From positions 1 through 64,000 of the forward strand of contig ONCZ01000008.1 in NCBI GenBank assembly GCA_900316445.1: 64,000 bases of DNA. The letters are read 5' to 3'. The notes beneath the pieces are model-generated. The model ran no database searches. It was not told the origin of the DNA and worked only from the letters and a program-made list of their open reading frames with translations. Every line of letters begins with the position of its first letter. Within the stretch, counting starts at the first letter, position 1. The stretch is from an uncultured Prevotellaceae bacterium. Its GTDB lineage: Bacteria; Bacteroidota; Bacteroidia; Bacteroidales; Bacteroidaceae. A program made the translations under genes and the position numbers. Positions 27,214 to 35,150 of the stretch are shown one piece after another.

Positions 27214-27978
27214 TTAGTGTGGAATCGAAGAACCGCCATCAGCAATAATAGAAGTACCTGTGATAAATGATGATGCATCCGACAGCAGGAACAATATAGT
27301 TCGAGCTATTTCTTCCGGTTCTCCATACCTTCCAACCAAATAATTTTTTACATCTTTTTTATAGTCCTCCTCTGTCACATAATCTCCCGGTCTTGTCATT
27401 GGGGTATTTATCATTCCTGGGCAGACCGAATTACACCTAATTTGACGCGAAGAGAATTCTACGGCGCAAAATTTAGTGAAGGAATTAAGAGCTGCTTTTG
27501 ATGAGCCATAAAGTGCACTACCTGTTACAAACGCAGATGTTCCTCCTATTGATACCGTGAAAACTATTGATGCTCTCTTGTTCAGTTTCTTCTTTTTGAA
27601 GAGCATTTTAGCTAAAAAAACATGCGAAAAGTAGTTGGTATTAAAAATGGTATTCGCATTTTCTTGGCTGATGAATTTTATGGGTGTAATGGCTGCAGTG
27701 ACTCCTGCATTACTTGACAATCCATCAATGTTTGGAATCTTTTCCACAAACTCATTTACGCCCTGTTCGGTTGACAAGTCAGCAATTATGCCAATATGGC
27801 TCTGTCCAAAACTAGTGTCAAGAGAATTAACTGTCTCATTTAGGCGAGACTCATTTCTGCCTGTTGCAACTACTGTCGCACCAAGCTTTGCACACTCAAT
27901 AGCAGTTGCTTTACCAATACCAGATGAAGCTCCTGTCACAAGAATGACTTTATTTTCTAATGAATATGGATTATACAT
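27214..27978 (-). CDS. Short-chain dehydrogenase/reductase
   Basis: 254 residues. Cofactor loop VTGASSGIGKATA, SSNAGVTAA in the NNAG position, VFTVSIGGTS and the active-site ALYGSSKAALNSF. FabG-like; overlaps the KAS III stop by 8 bp, implying translational coupling. It probably reduces the 3-oxo product of that KAS III on the ACP. NNAG reads SSNAG, a small departure from the norm. Confidence 0.86.
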   Translation of the reverse strand: MYNPYSLENKVILVTGASSGIGKATAIECAKLGATVVATGRNESRLNETVNSLDTSFGQSHIGIIADLSTEQGVNEFVEKIPNIDGLSSNAGVTAAITPIKFISQENANTIFNTNYFSHVFLAKMLFKKKKLNKRASIVFTVSIGGTSAFVTGSALYGSSKAALNSFTKFCAVEFSSRQIRCNSVCPGMINTPMTRPGDYVTEEDYKKDVKNYLVGRYGEPEEIARTILFLLSDASSFITGTSIIADGGSSIPH

Positions 27979-29047
27979 CTTTCTCGTATGTTATTATTTC
28001 TGGACAAGCAATATTTTCTGTCTCAAAATATACTGATCCCCATGAAAGTCCAGTACCAAAACCGCAAGCTAGGGTCTTCTGTTTCTTTGTAGAGTAGTCT
28101 GATGAGCACTGAGTTACTATGGTGAGTGGTATACTTGTGCTAGTAGTATTACCGTAATCACGCAAACAACTCGGCAGTCTTTCTCCTTCAAACTTTAGTT
28201 TCTTGGCTATTTTCTTCACCATAAACAGATTTGCCTGATGAAGCACCAGTTTATCAATATCGTCCATATTGATACCATAATTCTCACACAACTTCTTCAT
28301 GCTCTTTGGAGGTGTCGTGATACCAAAACTGAACACACTCATACCGTCCATCTGATCTTCAATGCCCTCTGGAGAAAGCGATCCGTCAAGTATCTGCAAC
28401 CACTGTTCGTAAGACTCCAACGTATGCGGTTCACGAATTCCACCTTTGTGGTGAATGAGCGCAATACCATCCTTACTGTTTGTTCCTGTTTCAAAAAGAA
28501 GCGGGGAAGCATTTTCATCAAATTCGAGTGCTGTTGCAGTACCTGAGTCACCAAACAAAGGCCGGCTCTCCCTATCTAATGGTGCTTGCACAGAAGTGAT
28601 GTTGTCACCATCCACCAGTAAAGCCCGCTTGATAGAGCCAAGACTGACTAGAGCAGCAGCGCTGCTCAGTCCAACCACCCATCCTGGGCAGCCATGATAG
28701 AGGTCAAGCGACATACAGTCGTTTTTTAGCCCAAGCTTCTCGTGCAGTACAAATACGTTGGGGTGATTAGTATAGTCACTTGTCTGAGTAACATTACATA
28801 TCATATCAATGCTTTCACGTTCCCAGCCAAGTTCCTCTATCAATTTCTCACAGGCTCTCAAACAAAGGTCGGAAGCAGTAATACCGCTATTGCCAACGAT
28901 GTGCTTACGCTCAACGCCAGTGGACTCTATCACCTTATCTGCTTCATCTGCGGAGTAGAAAGGAATATCCTTGTTTTCCTCCACTATAGGTGGTACACAA
29001 GCTGATATTCCTTTAATAGCAACATTTGGTATTTTTAAAAATGCCAT
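27971..29047 (-). CDS. 3-oxoacyl-ACP synthase III-like enzyme (KAS III, first)
   Basis: 358 residues with a complete Cys-His-Asn triad: Cys120 in LDLYHGCPGWVVGL, His270 in LVLHQANLF, Asn300 in LRDYGNTTSTS. The residue after the active Cys is Pro (CPGW) instead of the usual Ala/Ser-Gly, which may shape the acyl pocket. Starts on the stop of the first ACP (shared base 29047), so that ACP is its likely partner. Function in a surface-polysaccharide acyl cassette is inferred from context. Confidence 0.88.
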   Translation of the reverse strand: MAFLKIPNVAIKGISACVPPIVEENKDIPFYSADEADKVIESTGVERKHIVGNSGITASDLCLRACEKLIEELGWERESIDMICNVTQTSDYTNHPNVFVLHEKLGLKNDCMSLDLYHGCPGWVVGLSSAAALVSLGSIKRALLVDGDNITSVQAPLDRESRPLFGDSGTATALEFDENASPLLFETGTNSKDGIALIHHKGGIREPHTLESYEQWLQILDGSLSPEGIEDQMDGMSVFSFGITTPPKSMKKLCENYGINMDDIDKLVLHQANLFMVKKIAKKLKFEGERLPSCLRDYGNTTSTSIPLTIVTQCSSDYSTKKQKTLACGFGTGLSWGSVYFETENIACPEIITYEKDV

Positions 29048-29277
29048 TATGCCTTTGCTTTTACAGCGTTGAACAAATCTTCTACAGTCGATGTATTACG
29101 GATGTCATCACCCTTTATAGTGATATCATATTCCTCATCAACCATTGCAATCACACTAAGAGCGATAAGAGATGACCATTCATCAAGTTCCTTGAATATA
29201 GTCTCTGCCTTAATCTCACTTGCATCAGTATCATCAAACTGTGCTGCAAAATTCTCAATAAAATCTTTTAACTCCAT
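29047..29277 (-). CDS. Acyl carrier protein (first of two in the operon)
   Basis: 76 residues, strongly acidic. The phosphopantetheine serine is Ser36 in DEWSSLIALSVIAM; this WSSL version of the DSL motif is seen in specialised ACPs of Bacteroidetes clusters. Directly coupled to the KAS III gene downstream. Starts 25 bp after the GNAT stop, which places the ACP at the head of the acyl cassette. Confidence 0.87.
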   Translation of the reverse strand: MELKDFIENFAAQFDDTDASEIKAETIFKELDEWSSLIALSVIAMVDEEYDITIKGDDIRNTSTVEDLFNAVKAKA

Positions 29278-29302
29278 AACTTAAATTAATTATTTGTTAA
29301 AC

Positions 29303-29923
29303 TTACTTGTTGTTTTTGAAATCATTTCTTATTTTTCTGACAATCTTTGCTATTCTCAGTTGCAGATTATCATAATCACCTTTCTCAAGATGCTCTAAAT
29401 ACTCATCCCTCAATATTGCGTAATTACATACATCATGATAACTGCCTCCTTTGAAAACGGATTGTCGCTCTACACCTTCTAATTTCCAAAAAGAAGCCTC
29501 CATGGCTGCTCGAGAGACAATGTGTTCTCTCAGACATGAGCCCGTAATTCGATTCATGTTCAATTCTTTTATAATATATTCAAAAGCAAGATCACCAGCC
29601 TCTTGATAAGCAATACTATCACGATATCTCTTATCCCCTATCACTACTCCACCACAATGGCATTTTCTATTGAGATAGTCAATATTATTTATGGAATACC
29701 AACCTATCATTTCATCATTCTCAATGAGGCAAATAGCGAGATATATGTCAGTTTGGTTGTGAGAAGCTTTGGACATCACCCAATTCCTCTCAATCTCTTT
29801 AGACACAAATCTTAGTGGGCCACACGTTGTTTTCTGTATATCAAAATCATTGTGCCACTCGTATGTCTTTTCATAATCTTCTGGTTCAAACAACCGCAAA
29901 TAGATATTTTTTCCTTTAAGCAT
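29303..29923 (-). CDS. GNAT family N-acyltransferase
   Basis: 206 residues, RimJ/PseH-type GNAT: the N-terminal KNIYLRLFEPEDYE, a central MIGWYSINNIDYLNRKC beta strand, and the acyl-CoA binding GVVIGDKRYRDS loop. The enzyme would N-acylate an amino sugar or amino acid using acyl-CoA or possibly acyl-ACP. Lying between the aminotransferase/ATP-grasp genes and the ACP, it is a candidate for the enzyme that joins the acyl group to the sugar amine. Confidence 0.75.
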   Translation of the reverse strand: MLKGKNIYLRLFEPEDYEKTYEWHNDFDIQKTTCGPLRFVSKEIERNWVMSKASHNQTDIYLAICLIENDEMIGWYSINNIDYLNRKCHCGGVVIGDKRYRDSIAYQEAGDLAFEYIIKELNMNRITGSCLREHIVSRAAMEASFWKLEGVERQSVFKGGSYHDVCNYAILRDEYLEHLEKGDYDNLQLRIAKIVRKIRNDFKNNK

Positions 29924-29930
29924 AATTACT

Positions 29931-30878
29931 TTATATTATTCCAATTATTCTATTCATATCTTTCTCACTATATCGTTGATCAATAGGTAAATGTTGAGTT
30001 AGTGCTGTGAGTTTATATTCAAGATCATTTTCCGAAGTCCATTCCAGGACATTTGGCCAATACCGTGCAACAAATATTTTTTGTCCTATCAACTTTTCAC
30101 GTAAACCATCAATAGGAGCAAAGTATGGATACACCATTGGTACTGAATTATCATCCATAGACAATTTTAAGCCGTTTCCAGATTCAAGAGCCGCATTAAG
30201 TATTTCATAGTTAGCTCGACGCCTACCGGCAACATCTTCATAGTCGATGGATTGCATCACTCGCTGAGTGAATTTTGACATCACTTTAATATCCTCATCT
30301 GCCAAAGCGTCATCACTCTCATGAAAATCTTGAAAACCTGCCTCTGGGGATATATCTATACGCTTGACGAGATGGCCTGTATGCTCATAGGAAGTTGATT
30401 GTTCAAAATGAAAATCCGACTTCGCATCTGTATAAAGATAGGCTCCGTCAGAAACTCCAAAGAATTTACGACACGTGTAGAAAGTGTCAATACCATTAAG
30501 CGGCTTTGCAAAAAAGGCCTGGGTATTATCTACTATTAACTTACTGCCATATTTGTTTACCAACGATTCTACATAAGTCTGCTTTAGACCGAAATAATTG
30601 GTGTAAAGCAATGCTTCACCTTCTTTCAGACAGATCGCTTGCTCAAGTTCCAAATGGATGTTGATATGATAGAATTCATAGTTAATATGCAACCTCTCAA
30701 ATGGTCGCAGGATTACATCGCAAGTATAATAAGGAATATACACCTTATTATATTTACGAGCACGAAGAATGTATTCCAAGCAGTTCTTCCCACTGTTCAA
30801 CCGAAGCGCATTCTTGTGGAACTCTTCGCGTTGGGGAAGTTCCAACTCAAAATATCCACCAATGGCCTTCTCCATCAC
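29931..30878 (-). CDS. DegT/DnrJ-like PLP-fold protein
   Basis: 315 residues, shorter than the usual 370-390 of the DegT family. VYIPYYTCDVILRPF, LIVDNTQAFF (Asp for PLP N1) and YTCRKFFGVSDGAYLYT, where the Lys of CRK lines up with the PLP-binding lysine, support an aminotransferase fold. Overlaps the ATP-grasp stop by 4 bp. The shortened active-site region leaves it unclear whether it is a true aminotransferase, a dehydratase or a non-catalytic homologue. Confidence 0.65.
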   Translation of the reverse strand: MMEKAIGGYFELELPQREEFHKNALRLNSGKNCLEYILRARKYNKVYIPYYTCDVILRPFERLHINYEFYHINIHLELEQAICLKEGEALLYTNYFGLKQTYVESLVNKYGSKLIVDNTQAFFAKPLNGIDTFYTCRKFFGVSDGAYLYTDAKSDFHFEQSTSYEHTGHLVKRIDISPEAGFQDFHESDDALADEDIKVMSKFTQRVMQSIDYEDVAGRRRANYEILNAALESGNGLKLSMDDNSVPMVYPYFAPIDGLREKLIGQKIFVARYWPNVLEWTSENDLEYKLTALTQHLPIDQRYSEKDMNRIIGII

Positions 30879-32074
30879 TTAACCTTAATATGAACATATT
30901 TGTCCATATTCTCAATTATGTCATTCATCTGCTCAGCATTGTCGTATCTGAGAATCAACTCACCAGTACAGTCCTGAGCATCACGATATTTATGAACAGG
31001 GTCACCTTCTTTGAAATCCGTTACGAAATCAACCAAGTGGTTCTTTCTGAAATTCTCTTCATACTCAATGCCTGCATACTTGCCTGTTTCATTGGCATGA
31101 GACATATAGTTTGACCAGTAGCCCTTGACAGGAGCCATCTTCAAATCTGAGCAATCTTCACCTAATGCAGCCTTGATAACGTATGGCACCATATCTACTC
31201 CTGTGGCCAGAGCTGTCACCTGAGGAATGAGACTTCCTCCACTGCGAGCACCTAACTCCAAAATGTAAACCTTACCATCCTCGCCATATATAGCTTCCAC
31301 ATTATAGGCGTTTGACTTCATACCTAAAGACGTCATCAAACGCTGAAGATCATCTGCCAAAGTGTCAATCACCTCTTTGGGCATCACCGTCGGCCAACAT
31401 TCGCCAAGAGGTGCAAAGTCCTTATCCACCTTTTTGCTATAGAATTCATTACCTAAACAATGGAATACCAACTTACCATCCACAGAGAAGGCATCACCAG
31501 AAATCTGGGGACCATTCTTAACAATGAACTCTTCTATCAGGAATATTTTGTCACGGGAATAAGACAAGGCATCTTCAACAAATGCCTTCAGTTGAGACTT
31601 GTCAGTCAACTTGTTGATACCTTTGCTGCCAGAAGAGTCGACAGGTTTCACCATCACAGGCAGCTTGAAATTGTCTATGTCGGCCTCAGCTTCTTCATAA
31701 GTCTTGTAACTGCGGGCCTTGGGGACATTGAAGCCACGTTCTGTCAGATACTGACGGAACAGATGCTTTTTCGACAATATCTCTACTGACTTATAAGGAC
31801 TGGTCGGCAGACCTAACTTCTCACAAACGTATGCTGCCGTCGGAGCTGCAGGATCAGAAGCGTATGCAACAACACCGTCAACTTTCAATTTTCTTGCAAG
31901 TTCCAGAACAGCTTCCTTATCTGTCGTACTGACATTATGATATTCATGTGCATACTTATGTCCTGGATTATCGGGCAGGTAGTCACAAGTGATCACATAG
32001 TAGCCCATCTCAACCGCAGCCTTAATGGCATAGGTCTGGTAGATGGAGCCGCCTAACATTAAAACTCTCTTCAT
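30875..32074 (-). CDS. ATP-grasp family carboxylate-amine ligase
   Basis: 399 residues. N-terminal MKRVLMLGGSIYQTYAI precedes a preATP-grasp Rossmann domain. The ATP-grasp core includes LPVMVKPVDSSGSKGINKL, FLIEEFI, and YILELGARSGG (metal-binding E and N/R positions). These ligases form amide or thioester bonds between a carboxylate and an amine or thiol. Between two aminotransferases and a GNAT, it plausibly attaches an amino acid or acyl unit to the amino sugar. Follows the class I aminotransferase by 1 bp. Confidence 0.82.
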   Translation of the reverse strand: MKRVLMLGGSIYQTYAIKAAVEMGYYVITCDYLPDNPGHKYAHEYHNVSTTDKEAVLELARKLKVDGVVAYASDPAAPTAAYVCEKLGLPTSPYKSVEILSKKHLFRQYLTERGFNVPKARSYKTYEEAEADIDNFKLPVMVKPVDSSGSKGINKLTDKSQLKAFVEDALSYSRDKIFLIEEFIVKNGPQISGDAFSVDGKLVFHCLGNEFYSKKVDKDFAPLGECWPTVMPKEVIDTLADDLQRLMTSLGMKSNAYNVEAIYGEDGKVYILELGARSGGSLIPQVTALATGVDMVPYVIKAALGEDCSDLKMAPVKGYWSNYMSHANETGKYAGIEYEENFRKNHLVDFVTDFKEGDPVHKYRDAQDCTGELILRYDNAEQMNDIIENMDKYVHIKVK

Positions 32075-32075
32075 A

Positions 32076-33236
32076 CTAAAGACTGTTTACAAATTCCGTA
32101 ATTCTCTTCACGCCCTCCCTGATTTTCTCAATATCAAGGGTAAAGGCGATACGAACATAGTGGTTACAGCACTGACCGTAGGTGACTCCAGGTACAGCTG
32201 CCACATGAACGGCACGCAGCATGGCATAGCAGAAATCTATCGAATCCATTCCCGTCTTGGAGATATCGACCATCATATAGAAAGTGGCCTCAGGTGCCTT
32301 GACATCAAACTTATCAATCTTACTCAAACCTTCATAAAGAACATTACGACGCTCCGTAAAGATATCCACCATATTTTTAGAATAGTCTTCCTCGCCACTA
32401 AGGGCCTTGATAGCTGCATACTGTGAAGGAAGCGGAGCACATGCTGCCACATTCTCCTGGAGCTTGGTCATGGCAGCAATAATTTCCTCCGGAGCAAGAA
32501 CATAACCGATACGATAGCCCGTCATGCAGAATTCTTTTGAAAGGGAGTTGATCAGGATGGTGCGTTCACGCATGCCATCAATGGCAACGATACTTCGGAA
32601 GGGCACATTATCGTAAATCAGGCATTTATAAACTTCATCAGAAATCACCACCAAATCATATTTCTTGGCCAGTTCTGCTATACCAGCAATCTTATCTTGT
32701 GGAATAATACGACCAGAAGGATTTGAAGGCGTATTAATCATAATAGCTCTTGTCTTCGGTGTGATGGCTTTCTCAATGTCAGCCACATCAAAAGACAGGT
32801 CGTTACGCTCTGGGTCGTCTATGATTACTGGAACAGCATGACACATACGTACCATCTGTGTGTAGTTCACATAATATGGAGCAGGGATAATCACCTCATC
32901 GCCAGGATTGAGCATGGAGATCAATACCAAATAAAGGCCCTCCATAGCTCCAACAGTAGCCATCACTTCGGTCACTGGATCATATTGGAAACCTTCTTTT
33001 TTCTCATAATACTTGCTGATAGTCTGCCGTAATTCCAATAATCCGGCATTTTGTGAGTATCGAGTCTTGCCCTGTTGAATTGCTTCACAGGCTGCATCCT
33101 TAATGGCCTGATGAGTCTGCACATCAGGATCTCCCAAAGTAAAGTCAATAACGTCGTTATATTGTTTAGCCTCGTTAAAAAGACTACGAACTAATGACAG
33201 TTTGATACTGTCGGCCACAATTGATGTTTTAATCAT
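32076..33236 (-). CDS. Class I/II PLP-dependent aminotransferase
   Basis: 386 residues, aspartate aminotransferase fold type I. YYVNYTQMVRM, NTPSNPSGRII, VVISDEVYKCL and the PLP-lysine segment INSLSKEFCMTGYRIGY are clear. It makes or uses an amino acid or keto acid for the cassette; substrate unknown. Starts 4 bp after the VioA-like gene, so it belongs to the same transcript. Confidence 0.85.
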   Translation of the reverse strand: MIKTSIVADSIKLSLVRSLFNEAKQYNDVIDFTLGDPDVQTHQAIKDAACEAIQQGKTRYSQNAGLLELRQTISKYYEKKEGFQYDPVTEVMATVGAMEGLYLVLISMLNPGDEVIIPAPYYVNYTQMVRMCHAVPVIIDDPERNDLSFDVADIEKAITPKTRAIMINTPSNPSGRIIPQDKIAGIAELAKKYDLVVISDEVYKCLIYDNVPFRSIVAIDGMRERTILINSLSKEFCMTGYRIGYVLAPEEIIAAMTKLQENVAACAPLPSQYAAIKALSGEEDYSKNMVDIFTERRNVLYEGLSKIDKFDVKAPEATFYMMVDISKTGMDSIDFCYAMLRAVHVAAVPGVTYGQCCNHYVRIAFTLDIEKIREGVKRITEFVNSL

Positions 33237-33240
33237 AATG

Positions 33241-34389
33241 CTATTTGATAAAAAAAGTTAGTACTCTTTGGATATCTTCTTCTGAAAGAGCATGATGCAT
33301 AGGGAGGCAAAGCACTTCATCCGCCATCTTATTACCTAAAGGAAGATTTTCTTTATTTGCAGATGGTAAACCACTGTATGTGGGGAAATTACTAATCAAC
33401 GGATAGAAATACCTGCGACTCCAAACGTTCTGCTCGCGCATCTTGAAGAATAATTCATCACGGGTCATGCCAAATTTCTCTGCGTCAATGAAGATGGGGA
33501 AATATGAATAGTTGTGACGAACACCTGACATATCATCCCAGAAAGTAATGCCGTCAACAGAACGTAAAGTCTCACGATACTTGATAGCCACCTGATGGCG
33601 GGACTCAATGGCAGAATCAACTTGTTTAAGATTCAACAATCCATAGGCAGAACGGAGTTCATCCATTTTACCATTGATACCCGGGGCAATTACTGTTACA
33701 TCGTCCGTAATACCGAAGTTCTTAAGATTGTCAATGCGCTTCTTGGTCTTCTCGTCATGAACGACGAGAGCACCACCCTCGACTGTATTAAAGACCTTAG
33801 TAGCATGGAAGCTGAGGGTACTCATGTCACCTGCATTCATGATACCGGCGAGTCCTTTTTCATCGTATGCCTCCAAGCCGTATTGCTCAGCAGGAACCTC
33901 CACGCCGAAGGCATGAGCAGCATCATAGATGATCTTAAGACCGTATTTGTCTGCTATCTCCTGAATACGCTTGGTATCGCAGGGCTTACCATAGACATGG
34001 ACAGGCATGATACAAGTGGTGGCAGGAGTAATGGCCGCCTCAATCTTATCTGGATCCATATTGCCCGTACGTGGATCAATATCCACGAAAACAGGTTTGC
34101 AATGATTCCACCAAATAGAGTGAGTTGTGGCCACAAAACTATAGGGAGTGGTAATCACTTCGCCAGTTATTCTCAATGCCTGTAAGGCTGTCATCAATGG
34201 CAGTGTGCCATTGGTAAAAAGACATACGTATGGGACATGAAGATACTCTGCCAGAGCTTTCTCTAACTGCTTGTGGAATTGTCCCATGTTGGTAATCCAC
34301 TTGGATTCCCAAATGTCTTTCAACATTTCGTTGAACTCACCAAGGTCTGGGAGCAATGGTGAAGTAACTGTAATTATATCTTTGTTCAT
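33241..34389 (-). CDS. DegT/DnrJ/EryC1 sugar aminotransferase, VioA-like
   Basis: 382 residues, full length. Motifs: ITVTSPLLPDLGEFNEMLK, CLFTNGTLPLMTALQ, ITTPYSFVATTHSI, IYDAAHAFGV and the PLP-lysine SFHATKVFNTVEGGAL. The N-terminus and TNGTL/SFVAT blocks resemble VioA, which makes dTDP-4-amino-4,6-dideoxy-D-glucose (viosamine) from dTDP-4-keto-6-deoxyglucose; FdtB/QdtB-type 3-amination is also possible. It is the first gene of the long operon. No rmlA/rmlB is in the window, so the dTDP-sugar precursor must come from elsewhere. Confidence 0.8.
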   Translation of the reverse strand: MNKDIITVTSPLLPDLGEFNEMLKDIWESKWITNMGQFHKQLEKALAEYLHVPYVCLFTNGTLPLMTALQALRITGEVITTPYSFVATTHSIWWNHCKPVFVDIDPRTGNMDPDKIEAAITPATTCIMPVHVYGKPCDTKRIQEIADKYGLKIIYDAAHAFGVEVPAEQYGLEAYDEKGLAGIMNAGDMSTLSFHATKVFNTVEGGALVVHDEKTKKRIDNLKNFGITDDVTVIAPGINGKMDELRSAYGLLNLKQVDSAIESRHQVAIKYRETLRSVDGITFWDDMSGVRHNYSYFPIFIDAEKFGMTRDELFFKMREQNVWSRRYFYPLISNFPTYSGLPSANKENLPLGNKMADEVLCLPMHHALSEEDIQRVLTFFIK

Positions 34390-34415
34390 TTTGAAATTTT
34401 GATTCTTCTAAAAAT

Positions 34416-34483
34416 GGGCAGGATTACCTTACAAGGTATCGTATTTGTTAACTTATGAAAGTTATTCAGGCAAGAGCCTGCCC
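34416..34483 (-). promoter_or_regulatory. Attenuator-like hairpin in the leader of the polysaccharide operon
   Basis: On the minus strand, GGGCAGG (34477-34483) pairs with CCTGCCC (34416-34422) and is followed by ATTTTTAG, 27 nt before the first ATG of the operon. A second hairpin (CAGGC TCTT GCCTG) overlaps the first arm, and TACCTTGTAAGGTA forms a perfect inner stem. The first two stems cannot form together, as in attenuators. Confidence 0.45.
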
Positions 34484-34531
34484 GTGGAATTCAAATATTT
34501 TATGTTTTTTTCTGTGATTCTTCAATTAAAA

Positions 34532-34589
34532 GGAGGGAAGGCTCATATGTAATAGAACCTAATTCTTATGAGAGACTGAGCCTCCCTCC
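34532..34589 (-). terminator. Terminator-like hairpin upstream of the operon
   Basis: Minus-strand GGAGGGAGGCTCA (34577-34589) pairs with TGAGCCTTCCCTCC (34532-34545), one bulged base, about 31-nt loop, then TTTTAATT. It could end transcripts from the toxin-antitoxin genes upstream or form part of a long leader. Confidence 0.5.
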
Positions 34590-34634
34590 AAAATAATAAC
34601 GATTCTTTATATATAGCGTCTCACGACGGTTTTT

Positions 34635-34960
34635 CTATTTTTGTTTCTCTTTCAAAAGAGATTTATTTGTTTTTGGCAAAACAATGAAACTAAATATGTC
34701 CATTTTCTCTGGCGCAGAGAAAAGAACGAAAAGAGACATCCACCCTTCCAAACTTGACTTTGTCGACTTCTGTCGCGACTCGGCAATGTCCAAGCGAGCT
34801 TGCATTGCTCTCGCTGCTCCATCAGTTCCCCTATATTGGAAAGATGTAACTGAAAATCGCAGAAACCGACGATTTGTCAGGGTTTTGGTATGGCTCTCAA
34901 GCTTTCGCCCTGAAGGGTGAGCCATGGGATTGATTTTATCGGCTGGCGCATAGAGGATAA
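34635..34960. repeat. Dispersed intergenic repeat, family A, copy 3 (inverted)
   Basis: Contains TCTTTCAAAAGAGATTTAT, GTTTTTGG, TCTCTGGCGCAGAGAAAAG, CCCCTATATTGGAAAGATG, TAACTGAAAATCGCAGAAAC, GGTATGGCTCTCAAGC, GGGTGAGCCATGGG and ATCGGCTGGCGCATAGAGG, in that order. Inverted relative to copies 1 and 2. The 34390-35150 interval holds this repeat, the two hairpins and one decayed frame, and no intact gene. Confidence 0.8.
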
Positions 34961-35000
34961 CCTTGACCTTAATAATCTATACCATTGTTAAAACACTGGG

Positions 35001-35102
35001 TTATGGGGTGAAACCCATCTTGCTATCGTCGATCTTCTTCATGCTGTAGTCGGACATCGTATAGTCGAGAGCGAAGTTCATTCTGTACTCAGCAATCAAC
35101 AG
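35001..35102 (-). pseudogene. Short decayed coding remnant
   Basis: A 33-codon frame between stops reads LLIAEYRMNFALDY, then TMSDYSMKKIDDSKMGFTP and stop. It has no start codon of its own; another frame just upstream reads NMALYELAVTV. Together they look like the frameshifted C-terminus of a lost gene. I do not recognise the family. Confidence 0.3.
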
Positions 35103-35150
35103 TTACCGCAAGTTCATAAAGTGCCATATTGATATACATATCAGTGGTCG

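Noticed and set aside
19495..29277. Bioluminescence (lux) operon
   Set aside because: LuxE and LuxC domains are present, but no luciferase (luxAB) or flavin reductase genes; the neighbours are polysaccharide genes.
23396..29277. Aryl polyene or type II polyketide cluster
   Set aside because: ACPs, KAS III and SDRs fit in part, but no KAS II/chain-length-factor pair, no thioester dehydratase, and no aryl starter genes; a transketolase and LuxEC are not expected there.
34635..34925. 96-codon frame left of the third Panacea pair
   Set aside because: Lies fully within repeat A copy 3; the similar copies 4 and 5 do not keep the frame.
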